Part shown: in pieces, positions 21,742 through 33,025 of the stretch
Position numbering within the stretch: position 1 is the stretch's first letter
Layout: the number at the start of each line of letters is the position of its first letter
Made by a program: the position numbers and the translations under genes
Assembly: GCA_902806565.1 (NCBI GenBank)
Contig: CADCXA010000019.1
Coordinates: 186,001 to 250,000 of the forward strand
Length of the DNA: 64,000 nt
Direction of reading: 5' to 3'
Source: Hypoxylon rubiginosum
Lineage: Eukaryota; Ascomycota; Sordariomycetes; Xylariales; Hypoxylaceae
Notes under the pieces: generated by a model
Told to the model about the DNA's origin: nothing
Databases searched by the model: none
What the model saw: only the letters and a program-made list of their open reading frames with translations

Positions 21742-22773
21742 ATGCCTCCCCCGAAAGGCACACCTAACCCCTTGGAGGGCCCAGGTATGTCCACATGTAA
21801 TCCGACACGATCATGAATCCTCAATGCTGACAAGTTCATAGCGGACTATGATATGACCTCGGTGGTACATAATGATACGTATCCCGAGATCGACTCGTCC
21901 AAAGCGAACTTGAGTGGTAAAGTGGTGTTTATCGCTGGCGCATCGAGGGGCCTGGGCCAGGCACAGTCTGTCTCGTTCGCCAAAGCTGGTGCGTCAAAGA
22001 TTGCGATCGGAGCAAGAGGAGACCTCTCCGCCACAGAAAAGGCGATGAAAGCCGCAGCAGCGAGTGCGGGGAAACCGGAGCCGACGATTCTTCCCCTCAA
22101 GTTTGACGTGACCGACTACAAGAGCGTCGATGAAGCCGCGGCCCAGGTCAAGAGGAACTTTGGTCACGTCGATATAGTCATCAATAACGCCGGCATCATC
22201 GGCAGCAGCCTGATCGCAGATAGCAACCCTGATGAATGGTGGAGGATTTTGCAGGTGAACCTCGGCGGCCCATACTTAGTAACGCGCGCCTTTATTCCCC
22301 TGCTCCTGGAGGGAACCGATAAGACGATAGTCACTGTGAGCAGCGTCGGGGCTCATTTGATAGGGCCTGGGATGAGCGCGTATCAAACGTCCAAGCTAGC
22401 GACCTTGCGTCTTTCCGAGTTCATCGTCGCAGAATATGGTGACAAGGGCGTGCTGGCATACTCGATACACCCGGGAAACATTCCTACGGACATGTTGGCA
22501 GACCTCAGCGGTTCGAAAGAAGTACCTGACTTTTGGAAGCCGAGTAAGTTATTCTGTTGCGTCGTTTGGTAGTATCACGGACTAACGGAATTGTCAATAG
22601 TATTTGTTGAGACACCCGAGTTAAGCGCAGATTCGTTGGTCTACCTAACTTCTCAGAAACGAGACTGGTTAGCTGGTCGATATGTCAATGCTACTTGGGA
22701 TCTGCCTGAATTTATGGAAAAGGAGGACGAGATAGTCGAGGGCGACAAATTGAAGGTGCGATTAGTTGTCTAA
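21742..22773 (+). CDS. Short-chain dehydrogenase/reductase (classical SDR)
   Basis: Three exons, 21742-21784, 21842-22543 and 22601-22773, encode 305 residues. The first exon holds only 14 codons (MPPPKGTPNPLEG...). The NAD(P)-binding GASRGLG (TGxxxGxG type) is in the first beta-alpha unit, then FDVTDY, NNAGI, catalytic Ser in VTVSSVGA and the YxxxK dyad in YQTSK. This is a complete classical SDR. The C-terminal segment after the last intron (ETPELSADSLVYLTSQKRDW) matches fungal SDRs of unknown substrate that resemble 3-oxoacyl-ACP reductase in annotation. No signal peptide is present, so it is probably cytosolic. Substrate unknown. Confidence 0.9.
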
Positions 22774-23259
22774 GTAGGTAGAGACAGTTCCTAGGGTCAG
22801 CGAATCAAGAGCAACTCCATAGTAGATTGATAATAAAATGTGTAACTTTACCCCTGAAGTGCGTTGTTATACTTCTCTTACGAAAGTTCAGAGGTTCCCG
22901 CGACTTCAGTCATGTTGAAATATAGAAGAGAGGTAAGTGTGATTTCAATGATGATGCGATGGCTGATGTCGATGAAATTCGGAATTCGTTTTTCATGCCA
23001 TCGCGCCTGTTATGGGACCTAAACAGCCCATTATTTAGGCCCCTACGTCAGAGTAGTGGCTGACAACCATTTCTGGCAAAAAATGACGAGCATAGCCCTT
23101 ATGCCAGCCAAGCCCCATCGCTCTCTGTAGCTCAAACGATGGGACCAATCAGCAAACAGATGCCGTAGGGCTGAGGCAGGGGTGTTCTGCTGATCTCAGG
23201 TGACTCCCCATTAGTGTAGTCCTGAGAGTTACGTAAGCTTATTTTCCGCCGGCAAGTCA
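22774..23259. other. Intergenic, no gene seen
   Basis: 3' flank of the SDR gene and promoter of the phospholipase C gene. No gene or clear motif. Confidence 0.4.
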
Positions 23260-25101
23260 ATGCCGAACGTGCCTCTATCTTCATTCTTGTTTCTCTTCCC
23301 TAAAGATACCTGTATCGATTCGATCTCAGCAAGTGCCGTACTTCTTCACTTGGAAATGGCCGAATCACTTACTGCCCGGTTCGCTAAGCTGAACCCTCTT
23401 TCGAAACTGACCTCTGAGGATTACAATGAGGAAATTGGAGAGGAAATCGACGATGCCACTATCGCTGGTGGCGGTCACGGCGGACGGCAGACTGCCATTA
23501 CCAAGACGCAATTGCGAGTTAGCCATGCATTAAAGTCATTCCTTATTAAAGAAGACCTTCTCTCGGAGGAAGAAGTTGACTTGGAATCGGATGAGCCGAG
23601 CGACACATTAAGAACTCTGCTTGACAAGTCACATATTCAAGTTCCTCCCGAAGTCACCAACAGATCTTATCCCTTGGCTGAGTATTTCATCAGCTCTAGC
23701 CACAACACGTACCTGCTGGGTCACCAACTTCGTGGCCAATCCTCAGCTACGGCCTACGAGACCGCGCTCAATGCTGGGTCTCGCTGTGTCGAGATCGACG
23801 CGTGGGATGATGAAAACAACAAGGATGAACCTAAAGTCACTCATGGGTACACTCTTGTCTCCCACATCCCGTTCCGTGCAGTATGCGAGACCATCCGCGA
23901 TGTAATTGACAGAGAAGCGGCCCAATCTATCAACGCGCAAGGCTACCGGGCCGCCCCAATCATGCTATCTCTAGAGAATCATTGCGGCCCCCAAGGGCAG
24001 CAGCGACTTGTCGAGATCATGAGAGAAGTCCTTGGCGACCGGCTTTTGAGCCGTGCCATTCGAGAGAAAGGCCACCGAGAGCAAGAAGGCGACAGCGACC
24101 CTGTTAGGCTAGCAGAACTCGGATCAAAGGTAGTCGTGATCGTCGAGTACCATTTACCCGAAGAAGCGGACACCAGCGACGACGACAACTCTAGCTCGGA
24201 AGACGAAGAGGAGAGAGCAGCACGAGCAGCCTACCGAGCTCAGAAGGCGGCTGCGGCTTCTAACGCAATCGTCCCAGAGCTCGCGGGGCTAGGCGTCTAT
24301 GCCCAGTCGGTGAAGCCAAGGGATAATTCGTGGTTTGAGAGTGTCCTCAAGGACGGCCCCCCGAATCACCTTATAAACGTTTCAGAGAGCGGGCTCGCGT
24401 CATATATGCCCGCCTCAAGCCAGAGAATCGCATGGCACAACTCCCAGCATCTGATGCGTGTGTTCCCGAAAGGAACCCGCATCTCCTCCCAGAACCTCAA
24501 GCAGGTGCCCTTCTGGGGCATCGGCGCCCAGATCTGCGCGATGAACTGGCAGACCTTCAACGCCAGCATGCAGATCAACGAGGCCATGTTCAGCGGCACC
24601 GACGGATACGTGCTGAAGCCGGCCGCGCTCCGGGCGGGGGGTAGCATGAACCTCAACACGGGTCGGCGGAAGAGGCTGTCGCTTCGCGTCGCGGGCGCGT
24701 CGGACGTGCCGGTGCCGGAGGGCCACGAGGAAGAAGACGTCAAGCCGTACGTCACCTGCACGCTGGTGCATCCTGACGAGCTGGAAGGGAAACACCCCAA
24801 GCGCAAGACCAAGCCATACAAGCAGCATAAGCTCGGGTTTCTGCACCGGGGCGAGAACCCGCCCCCGACGGACCCCATTTGGGACGAGACGCTGGAGTGG
24901 GAGTACGAGGACAACGAGATGGCGTTCCTCCGTCTGCTGATCAAGAGCGATGTCAGCTTCGCGGAGAATCCCGTCTTCGCCGTTGCCGCTGTGAGACTCC
25001 TGTACGTCGTCCCGGGCTGGAGTTTTATCCGCATGCTGGACTTAAAGGGGCGGGAGACCAAGTGCTCGCTGCTGGTGAAGTTCGATGTGGATGATGCCTA
25101 A
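23260..25101 (+). CDS. Phosphoinositide-specific phospholipase C (delta-like)
   Basis: Single exon, 613 residues from the first ATG. The more likely start is ATG 23356 (MAESLTARFAKLNP), giving 581 residues, because the preceding 32 residues look non-conserved. The X catalytic half has SSSHNTYLLGHQL with catalytic His near residue 148, EIDAWDD with calcium ligands and a second His in VTHGYTLVSHIPF. An acidic spacer (DTSDDDNSSSEDEEE) separates it from the Y half (NSQHLMRVFPKGTR...QVPFWGIGAQICAMNWQT). A C2 domain fills the last 150 residues. No PH domain is seen and only a short helical region precedes X, as in several fungal PLCs. It hydrolyses PIP2 to IP3 and diacylglycerol at membranes in calcium signalling. 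Confidence 0.94.
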   Translation: MPNVPLSSFLFLFPKDTCIDSISASAVLLHLEMAESLTARFAKLNPLSKLTSEDYNEEIGEEIDDATIAGGGHGGRQTAITKTQLRVSHALKSFLIKEDLLSEEEVDLESDEPSDTLRTLLDKSHIQVPPEVTNRSYPLAEYFISSSHNTYLLGHQLRGQSSATAYETALNAGSRCVEIDAWDDENNKDEPKVTHGYTLVSHIPFRAVCETIRDVIDREAAQSINAQGYRAAPIMLSLENHCGPQGQQRLVEIMREVLGDRLLSRAIREKGHREQEGDSDPVRLAELGSKVVVIVEYHLPEEADTSDDDNSSSEDEEERAARAAYRAQKAAAASNAIVPELAGLGVYAQSVKPRDNSWFESVLKDGPPNHLINVSESGLASYMPASSQRIAWHNSQHLMRVFPKGTRISSQNLKQVPFWGIGAQICAMNWQTFNASMQINEAMFSGTDGYVLKPAALRAGGSMNLNTGRRKRLSLRVAGASDVPVPEGHEEEDVKPYVTCTLVHPDELEGKHPKRKTKPYKQHKLGFLHRGENPPPTDPIWDETLEWEYEDNEMAFLRLLIKSDVSFAENPVFAVAAVRLLYVVPGWSFIRMLDLKGRETKCSLLVKFDVDDA

Positions 25102-25255
25102 GATAATATACATGCAGCAGGGGAGTGTGTGTTGTTTTATTGTGACGTTAAGAAAGCCTTTACCCCTTTACCCCTTTTCCTTTTCCTTCTAAGATTTAGT
25201 ATCTGAGTCGGTCAATTTATTAGTCATTATTATACTTGACTAGACGCTTCTCATA

Positions 25256-26634
25256 CTAGGTAACAGGTGGCTTGTAGATGTCTATAGTGACATCGCGAAC
25301 CCGCACGCCTTGATCAACGCCGTCATACGTGCCATTGAAGACACTAGCCAACCACTCTATTGCCCGATCCTGACCGTTCTCAATCTCGGTAATATGGTCG
25401 CCAGCTGTGTTGCGTTCGTACAGTACAGATGCGTTGAACCGTTTATAATGAGCAATGTGTTCGTCCGTGTCGGCAATGGGGGTCATGTGGTCCCCAATAG
25501 CTTTATATACGAAAAGCGGAATCTCCGGTATACCGTGGTAACCAAGCATCCATTCGACCTTTTCAATTTTGCGCATGGTTTTCGAGTCCTTCAGGTCGGC
25601 CTGACCATTCTTAAAGTAGCCGTAAAGATCCTGATTCGCGAAGGCACGAAAAGCCTGCAACGAATGCATATTACGGCCCTCAAGGAAGGCGTCAGAACTG
25701 TCGGGTTTGAGACGGCTGCGTATATAGGTATCAGCCTCGGGGTATTCGTGCATAATACCTGATGGGATGAAAGTCAATATATGCACCAGCCTCGGGATAT
25801 CTATTTTGTCACACCTAGCAAGATGAGAACAAGGTTGCCCATATAAGGGGACTTGTTATTGATGTCAAACGTAGATCCGATATTGCTCACTAAACCACCC
25901 AGTGCCGCACCTACAAAGCCTGTCAATTCAGGAGCATATTGGACCTGCAATTCGGCGGCTTTTTCGGAAGCGAGGGAGCCGCCGCTATAACCCCACATTG
26001 CGTACTTGAATCGGCTTGCGTCGTTGGGTAACGGTAACGAAACATCGTCATTACCAGCTAACGAAAGCACAGCGCGAATGCCGTCGAGGGTGGCATGACC
26101 AGCTAAGACGCTTGCTCCAAAGGCAGCACGGGGCCCCTCGAAATCAGGGACGATAACAAACCAGCCGCGGCTCAACATCTTATTGAACCTGGCGTGGCCA
26201 CTGGGAATGCCGTGCGAACTCTTGGGTACAGGTTGAAAGAGGGTGTATGAGGGGCTATGGTCAACACTAGCCGAGTTGTATGCAGCCTGGCAAGACAGTA
26301 GGGCATTGCGACCCGAGGGCAAGATACAGGGGGTCTCAGGGATGAATAATGACCCAACTCACCATTAACAAAGGCTCTTGTGGGGAAAAGATGTCGAGGT
26401 CACTTACACCACTGCCCAGGCGGGCTGGTATCGCGAGCCAGTGGTCCGGTACAAGATATGGTAGGCTTTGGAGGTACAGTCGAAAGGGATCAGCTTTTCC
26501 GGAACAGCTCGAATCCGAAGGACTGTTCCAGGGCTATACATTTCGAAGTCAGACAAGGCCGTATACCATGGGTCTTGGCTTGGAAGGATCATCTCATCCA
26601 GTCCGCCGGTCACCTTGAGGGTTAATGGAAGCAT
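25256..26634 (-). CDS. Secretory lipase family (LIP, PF03583) triacylglycerol lipase
   Basis: Three exons on the minus strand, 26634-26410, 26334-25815 and 25758-25256, give 415 residues. The catalytic elbow MWGYSGGS (Ser near residue 192) is diagnostic of the fungal secretory lipase family. The conserved opening PSQDPWYT, SPGTVLRIRAVP and ILYRTT is present, as are catalytic Asp in KAIGDHMTPIAD and His in TAGDHITE. Two oddities are visible. No convincing signal peptide precedes PSQDPWYT. The first intron needs a GTGTAA donor, since the adjacent GTAAGT donor breaks the frame. Either a signal-peptide exon upstream is missing from this model or the protein has lost secretion. Without introns the frame is broken three ways, so splicing is essential to the call. 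Confidence 0.82.
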
Positions 26635-27331
26635 TGCTGAACTGTGCGAGGGTAAGGAGTGAAGGGGGTAGCGTGCTCAGATGGATTGCTTTTCTGGTCT
26701 TGGTGTAAATCGAGTTGCGTATAACTTCTACGAAGAAAAGCGTACGGCTTGCTGCGTACCTAGGTACCAAGGCAGCCGCCTACTTTAAGTAGGGCCGTCC
26801 GTCCTTCATGTATTGTCACCGGGCGTGAGGGGTCGTTGCATATTGTCGTACAGTCGAGTACCAACAGGCATACCTTAAAATCTAGCGAGCCAATGATAAT
26901 GCTATTAACTAGGTAGCCTAGCTGGTAAGGCCGCTGGTTAATCTTCAATATTAGATTTAATAAGTATCACGTGCCTCCTTAAGAGTCGTTATACTTGTTA
27001 GTATCATATTTTAATAAAATATTATAATTACCCATGGTTATAAGGGCTCTTAGAATTAAGGTGCTTATATTATAACCCATATCGGATATTATATCATCGT
27101 TTCTTCTGCTTGCACTTATATCAGCAACTCCCTAATGCGTACCACGATCACTTGGGGAAAGGTACCTCGCTTAATAAAATCGGATAATAGCTTGGGAATT
27201 GAATATACTGCTATTCGGCGATGCTACTAGTATGTAGTTTAGGTAGTCGGATGAACAGCCCAAGTAATTATCTTCCAATAATCATGCCAAAGCATCTAAT
27301 TCCATAGGCCGACAATTCTGAGAATCCCATG
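26635..27331. other. AT-rich intergenic, no gene seen
   Basis: Very AT-rich DNA with a GTACCTAGGTACC palindrome near 26756. It contains only short frames and may have been reduced by repeat-induced mutation, but no parent element is recognisable. Confidence 0.4.
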
Positions 27332-29389
27332 TTACCCCAGGGTTACTTCAATGGCTTCTGGGTTCCCTTCTAGCCAGCTGCCTTTCGCAACCCGACCAAC
27401 CCCTTTCCTGTAACATATGCCATCGATTCTCGTGACCCAGAGGACGTGGACAAATTCGTATAGAGCTGTTTTCCGAGGCCTTCTTGGGAAATTCCACTCT
27501 TCTAAGAGTTCGGATTCGTTCCAGCTGTTCATTGCACTGCCTTCCGATATACTGACAAACTCTTGCGGCTCTGTGGTACTATAGTCTTCTAGTCCCGCCG
27601 GAGTATCCTCGCCAAACTTCCTTTTCTTAGAGCTTCCATAGCATATATTCTCTAGGTTCGCTCGAATAACGCCAGCCCATTGCCCCCTTTCGTTAGCAAG
27701 TGATAGTATTATTTCATCTTTTGGGGGCTTTTCTAAATAGAAGTATGCGCGGGTTGTTTGGCAATATAGAAAGGGGCCGTCCTGGGGCTTGGGTAAGTCT
27801 ACCGAGTTACGTGGCATCGGTATTGGGAAACAAAACAGTGATTTATTATCCGATTTGTACTTATAATCCGCTTCTTCCTGTTTTTCGAACGGTAGGGAGT
27901 ATCGAGACCAGCCAACAGGAAGATCCTTGGATCCCAGATAAGTCTTGTAGTTATTGACCACGGGTCGTGTCGGTGAGTTCAGACCATCAGCTACATACCA
28001 TTTGACAGTTAGTATAAGCTTGTATGAAGTTCCAGATTTCAAGATATGGTCGTATGTCGAACCTGGCCAAGATATAAACGAGGTGTTCTTGATGTAGTCG
28101 TATCCGCACTTCCAGCTCAACGGATCCACTTCCGTTTGCCATCCGACCCATGACCAGCTTGGGAATGCAGTCTCGATAACGAGCGAGCCTGGGGCCTGCT
28201 TCTTCACAGTCTGTGAAACTCTCCTTCGACAAGATTTCAACGGCCTCCACAGGAGAGCGACATCGAGGAAAAGCTCTGGAAGTCCGAATAAAAAGCCCCT
28301 GTAAAACACGCTGCTCAAAGAGGTAGTTATTCCGGCGAAGGCCTTAAGGATATCATTGTCGTATGTCAGCTGTCGGTTGTTATATGCAGCAACTAGTTGA
28401 AGATACATATGCAAGTTTGGCCAAGGGGGAAAGTGTGAGTCTCGGAAGATATCGGCTGCCGGCTTGTTGCACTGTAATGCGAATTCAACTCTGCGCTCAG
28501 TCATATAGTTCTCAGTCCAAGTCGCACAGTGACATTCCCAATCAACACCACTTTCGGTGAAATATAACGTTCGGCGAGAGAAAATCATTTCCTGGAGAGT
28601 CCAGCCTCTAGAATACCATTTGCTTTCTGTAATGCCACGTAGTCGGGTTAGCTGGTGGGCTGTTGTGAGCTTAAGGGATCCAGGTGACTCTGGGTTTTGG
28701 TGATCGACTTGGGAGGTTCGTGGGCGTGAGATATTACGGATACCGCACAGGCCGTAATTAGCACCTTCGCCAGTTGTCCCCACGATAGTCATACGCGCAT
28801 TGGAGTAAATGTGTGCCATGTTGTCGATATGCTTCTGCTTGCCATTTTCGTCGTCCTGAATGATACACAATCGGTCAACCCACAAGTAGGACTCCCCAAG
28901 GAGAGGGAGGAGCTGAATGACATGACGAATAGTTAATGGAATCTCAGTTCGCAGTAGTGAGCCTTCTTCGTGGAGCTTTTCTATGTTTGCGCTGGAAGCC
29001 TGACCTGACTCGCCGGCTCCCCAGACATAGCTCAAGGCGACATAGTCTGCGTCGGGAGGGGCCCGTATAACGCAAGCTTTCTCGGCATTTATGAGCCAGT
29101 ACGGTTTGATAGGCCCGGATCGAGTAGAGCAATGGTTTCCATGACGCGTATCGCAAGCCTTGATCCAAGCCTTCACCTGTGCGATGTTTATCCACTCGGG
29201 ATCCTTTATCTCTTCAGCGACCGGCGAGCCTCTTGTCGAGTCGTAGCCACAATCCCAGGGTTCAACATAATTATCATCCGAATCCGAATCCGAATCGGAG
29301 TCCGATTTCGAATCTAGATCGCCATTGGTTCGTAAAGATTTTTGCCAAGTTTCCAGCAGTCGCTGTTCTGTCAGCGCTTGAATGTCCAT
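27332..29389 (-). CDS. HET-domain (heterokaryon incompatibility) protein
   Basis: Single exon, 685 residues. A short acidic tract of alternating Ser-Asp lies at residues 27-39. The HET domain (PF06985) begins at YVALSYVWG (116-124), followed by IPLTIRHVIQLL, YLWVDRLCIIQDD and MAHIYSNARMTIV, then the SRGWTLQE region. The C-terminal 300 residues are variable, with no NACHT, WD40 or ankyrin signature. HET-domain proteins trigger cell death when genetically different hyphae fuse, but most family members have no tested role, so allorecognition is an inference. It is one of many such genes expected in a filamentous ascomycete. The neighbour on the same strand is an unknown protein with no visible functional link. 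Confidence 0.92.
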   Translation of the reverse strand: MDIQALTEQRLLETWQKSLRTNGDLDSKSDSDSDSDSDDNYVEPWDCGYDSTRGSPVAEEIKDPEWINIAQVKAWIKACDTRHGNHCSTRSGPIKPYWLINAEKACVIRAPPDADYVALSYVWGAGESGQASSANIEKLHEEGSLLRTEIPLTIRHVIQLLPLLGESYLWVDRLCIIQDDENGKQKHIDNMAHIYSNARMTIVGTTGEGANYGLCGIRNISRPRTSQVDHQNPESPGSLKLTTAHQLTRLRGITESKWYSRGWTLQEMIFSRRTLYFTESGVDWECHCATWTENYMTERRVEFALQCNKPAADIFRDSHFPPWPNLHMYLQLVAAYNNRQLTYDNDILKAFAGITTSLSSVFYRGFLFGLPELFLDVALLWRPLKSCRRRVSQTVKKQAPGSLVIETAFPSWSWVGWQTEVDPLSWKCGYDYIKNTSFISWPGSTYDHILKSGTSYKLILTVKWYVADGLNSPTRPVVNNYKTYLGSKDLPVGWSRYSLPFEKQEEADYKYKSDNKSLFCFPIPMPRNSVDLPKPQDGPFLYCQTTRAYFYLEKPPKDEIILSLANERGQWAGVIRANLENICYGSSKKRKFGEDTPAGLEDYSTTEPQEFVSISEGSAMNSWNESELLEEWNFPRRPRKTALYEFVHVLWVTRIDGICYRKGVGRVAKGSWLEGNPEAIEVTLG

Positions 29390-29918
29390 GCTAGCAATCG
29401 CAAGTCTTCAAACAAATAGAAGCACCATACATTTAGTCAAATAGAATTTCAAGAGAGAGAGATTAAATAGCATCAACATGATAAGACTAACTCGGCATGA
29501 AAATGTAGTTTTCCCAGCTTAAGGATGATGTTTTCTTCACATCTCAAGGGGACATGGCCACAACACAGCCACGGAGACACAGCCGAATGTGCAACAAGAG
29601 AGAAAAACCTCCGCATGGCATTGCGGATGCCTCAGTTGAGCATCCCATCTCTAGATAAATATGTGAAATCAGTAAAACAAGGATTGGATTGGAGTGGACG
29701 TGAAGAAAACTAGGGCAAATCATTATCACATAGTCGACCCACTAGTCGCATAATACAAGTCTTATGTCAGCAGGTAGAGCTCTTATCGGGTTAGACACCT
29801 ATGCATAATTGAATTATCCATTATAAATTCGCTGAATGAGGTATCTATGTACCCCTATAAAGACCTAGAAGACATGCGAAGACATGCGAAGACATCTATT
29901 CTCAATCTCATCTTCATC
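29390..29918. other. Intergenic with a small tandem repeat
   Basis: No gene seen. A 10-bp tandem repeat (GAAGACATGC, about three copies) lies at 29867-29896, just beyond the 3' end of the next minus-strand gene model. Confidence 0.4.
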
Positions 29919-31183
29919 TCAGCACTGCAGCAGTATGCTAACGAGGTCGTGCTTCTTTGCTCCTAACTCCCACCATCCTAGCAGGCCGCTACTAAAATCA
30001 GTACCGCCAAGATCAGGCCCCCTTATCCGAAGCTTGCCATCAGAAATCTGCCTGAAATACCCTGAAATGACGTTCATGCTCTGGCCAAACTCGCGAGCTC
30101 TATGGCTCCCAATGTGCAACACCCTATACACCACCTCATAGCAGAAACATGGACGCAAGGAAAAGAAAACTGCCATCCGAGTGATGTAAAACCAAGAGTG
30201 TCTCGGTGCTGCAGCCCGCCTCTGCCCCCAACCATGATCACGATAGGGTGCGGCCAACCTCCTTTCGGTCCAGCATCCGCCGGATGAGTGCCAAAACGCA
30301 CTCTCGGACTATAAACGACCAATCCCGTTTACCCTCACAAGCTAGCAAGATCAAGTTCTCTAGCTCGATTGTGCTTAGGTACTGCAGGTGGATACCGATG
30401 CCACCAGTGGGGATAAAGTCATTTTTGGCTTCCATCTTTTTCGTGGCGTCTATCACACCATTGCGAACCTGTTCATGTTCAAGACACATGGACAAAACTA
30501 TCTCGCGGAGTTCACCTCCGCTGAGCTGGCGGAGATCGCACTGGAGGGCTAACAGTTGGATATGGTTGATGTTGAGGGGTCTGGAAAGTCTCGAAGTTTT
30601 GCCCTTCTGCTGCTCTTCCGCAGGTCTTGAGCCGGACGTCGTGGGGGTAGCGAACCTCACGGACTTAGCTCCAGGAGACTTGGATGGACTGCTCGTTCCT
30701 TCCGCAGGCCTTAAGGCGGACTTCGTGGGCGTCGTGGGCCTCGCAGAGTTGGCTGCTGCTGCACCGGAACATCTTTCTTCGGTATTCTCAGGTCTGTAGA
30801 GTAGGTATGTGTTAGCAGAAAACAGATTCAGGTGCCATTCGATAAAAGTCGTACCGAGTGTCTGTGCCCTGAGGCTGAGAAGGGCCGATAGATGCCCGCG
30901 AAGGAGGGATGGGCATCGGAGGGGTTGCCGACATGTTTATAGATATGTTGACAGGGGCTGCTTGACCAGAGCCCTGCAGTAACGAAGAGGATCGCGCGGA
31001 AGGAGGAGGAGGTTGAGAAGTGATCGTCAACCAAGCTGGAATCTGCATAATCAATCCTGGAATGAAGCCGGTGGACTGAGTAGTACCAGGAGCAGCATTG
31101 CCCGAGACGCTGGACCCGGATTGTGTCGGCCCGTTTCTAGCATTGCTGTTGCTGCTGCCGGTCATTCCACGTTGGTTGGACAT
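29919..31183 (-). CDS. Unknown helical protein with Ser/Pro-rich N terminus
   Basis: Exon 1, 31183-30855, and exon 2, from 30793, are joined by a 61-nt intron (GTACGA..CTAAC..CTACAG) and agree in phase. Exon 2 stays open to 30238. A further in-frame stretch down to 29919 (e.g. REFGQSMNVISGYFRQISDG) looks coding, but the donor near 30240-30258 is not clear, so the last exon is provisional. Residues 1-170 are low-complexity and include a degenerate duplication around TPTKSALRPAEG / TPTTSGSRPAEE. A helical block follows (ELREIVLSMCLEHEQVRN, YLSTIELENLILLACEG, FIVRECVLALIRRML). I do not recognise the family; a distant likeness to Cut8/Sts1-type helical proteins is only an impression. Function unknown. 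Confidence 0.5.
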
Positions 31184-32329
31184 TGTAGTGGATGTCTCAA
31201 AGTGATCTATGATTCAATACAGAAAACGGCTGGGAGGTGAAAGCAAGTTCTCTATAATGGTTAGTCCATCAAGGGAAGAATACGGCGACTAATGGGAGGA
31301 ACTGTCCATGTATTTATAATAATGAGGCGTCAGGTTTGCTCCTGAGTGTACCTAAGGTTGACGTGAAAAAATCCGTATGAGGCTCGTGCTCGAGCTATGA
31401 TATGGGGATAGCTTTAACAAACAATACATTATGTACCTTAGGTAGACAAGAATGAGATAAGGTATGAAAAGTTAGGACAATAAGTTAAAGTACGTCTATA
31501 GGGATCTATTGGGCAACTAACTCTTCAAGGTATGAATGGTTAATAAGGGGCCATACTGTGCACGTTATTGTTATTTGAAGTACAATGGACTATCCGTATC
31601 ATCCGTATCAGTGGATTAGGTAGAAATGCACAGCTTTTCAAGGTTACTAATGCAAGACTACCTTAGGTCCCTTAGGGAATACCTACCCTACCTAGGTAGG
31701 TATACGATAATTCCTTAAGATATGGTTATTATTGGAGGGTTTGAACCAAGTTTGTACGATGAACGTGACTGCCGCGAAATCGGAATATGGTATCTATCGA
31801 CATGTAGATTAATACCTTAGGTACCTAATGAGTCACAAATAATCACCGAGGATTCCCAATTGAGGGTCATGTTCACTTAGGAGTGGTGCTGTAGATATAA
31901 AGGGATGTTGGTTAGATTTGTGGGCTTCAAAGATCATCTCAGCTGTCTTTCTTCATGATACGGCGCACTTGTACGAATAGTATACTATATGAGATATATA
32001 AAGAATGGGTTGTTAGCTGAAGTGAAGGTCCTAGCATCCAGGAGGAATGACCACGTCAAGATATATATAATCTGCATAATCTGTGAGAACTCTGATACCT
32101 ATCTAAGTGGCCCTATATGAATGCTTTGGCACTAGAGCAAACAACACTGAATGATAAGTAGATAATACAATTGTTGTTCGCAAACTTCTTCAGAGTGATA
32201 TAACAAGTATCAAACACACATTACAGTGGCAATCTATGTCTGGCTAGGTATGTAGATAGAAATACAATCATTACAATCCAGCGACCATGAAGTAGAGGGC
32301 ACAGGTCAGCTACACCGTGTAACCTATTG
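31184..32329. other. AT-rich intergenic, no gene seen
   Basis: About 1.1 kb without open frames of interest. It holds CCTACCTAGGTAGG near 31690 and TTAGGTACCTAA near 31815, part of the TACCTA/TAGGTA word excess seen across the window. Confidence 0.4.
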
Positions 32330-32860
32330 GGTTATTTGTGGGGGATAAGACGTCCTTCTTGATGTGGATATCAATGACGAAACGAGGGTAAGTCGTGACC
32401 CTTTCTATTCCCTACATCTACGAGTAAGGCTGAGTCTATAGTGATATCGGCTCCCGCGAAGCGTCGCTCCTCGATCGGAAACCAGTTGACTAAGTATTCA
32501 AAAACCTTCGGCATTGAGTTGAATAGCTGGAATGTCACGGACTTTGCCTGGAAAGCGTACTGTATGAGACCGTCGTGGGGAATCTACTGGGCAACGATAG
32601 CTTGCTTCATGAAGTTAGTTGGGTTCCTTACACGCTGTCCCAATGGTAATTCTACCACTTCATCTGGAGACTCGGCTAACGTGGTCTAACAGCGAGAATA
32701 TAGTGGGAGCATCGTTACTCGCACCACTCTGGAGTCTGTGCCCTGCGTCCTTCGCGATGGCTGTGGTGATATGCGTGGATTTCCACATACGTTCACCAAC
32801 TTCTTCAAACAAACCTCTTGATTCCAAAGGCCGTAGAGCTCGGACTAACATAAATACCCA
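32330..32860 (-). pseudogene. Remnant of a fungal O-methyltransferase (PF00891 type)
   Basis: On the minus strand three successive segments match the plan of fungal O-methyltransferases. First, LVRALRPLESRGLFEEVG (from about 32849) is the winged-helix dimerisation region. Next, after a frame change, comes LPLGQRVRNPTNFMKQ, which ends at an in-frame TAG at about 32594. Then come IQYAFQAKSVTFQLFN, KVFEYLVNW and SAM motif I as LLVDVGNRKGHDLPSF, which runs into TGA at about 32386. Motif I has lost the usual Gly-Gly-Gly core (GNRKG). The catalytic C-terminal third is absent. At least two stops and one frameshift make it non-functional. Assignment is by motif recall. Confidence 0.6.
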
Positions 32861-33025
32861 TTTACAACCCTACCTCGCCCAGACGAAACATATAGGCCGA
32901 AAAAGGAGAATTCAAAGGGGTAATAGAGCCGATATATCAATTGACCTTTTCAACAGGCCTGTCGGCTAATGGGGTATCTCGTATATAGTACATAGATCGT
33001 TACATATGGCATACAAGGGAGCAGT

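Noticed and set aside
24366..25061. 231-codon minus-strand frame under phospholipase C
   Set aside because: Antisense to the conserved Y and C2 domains.
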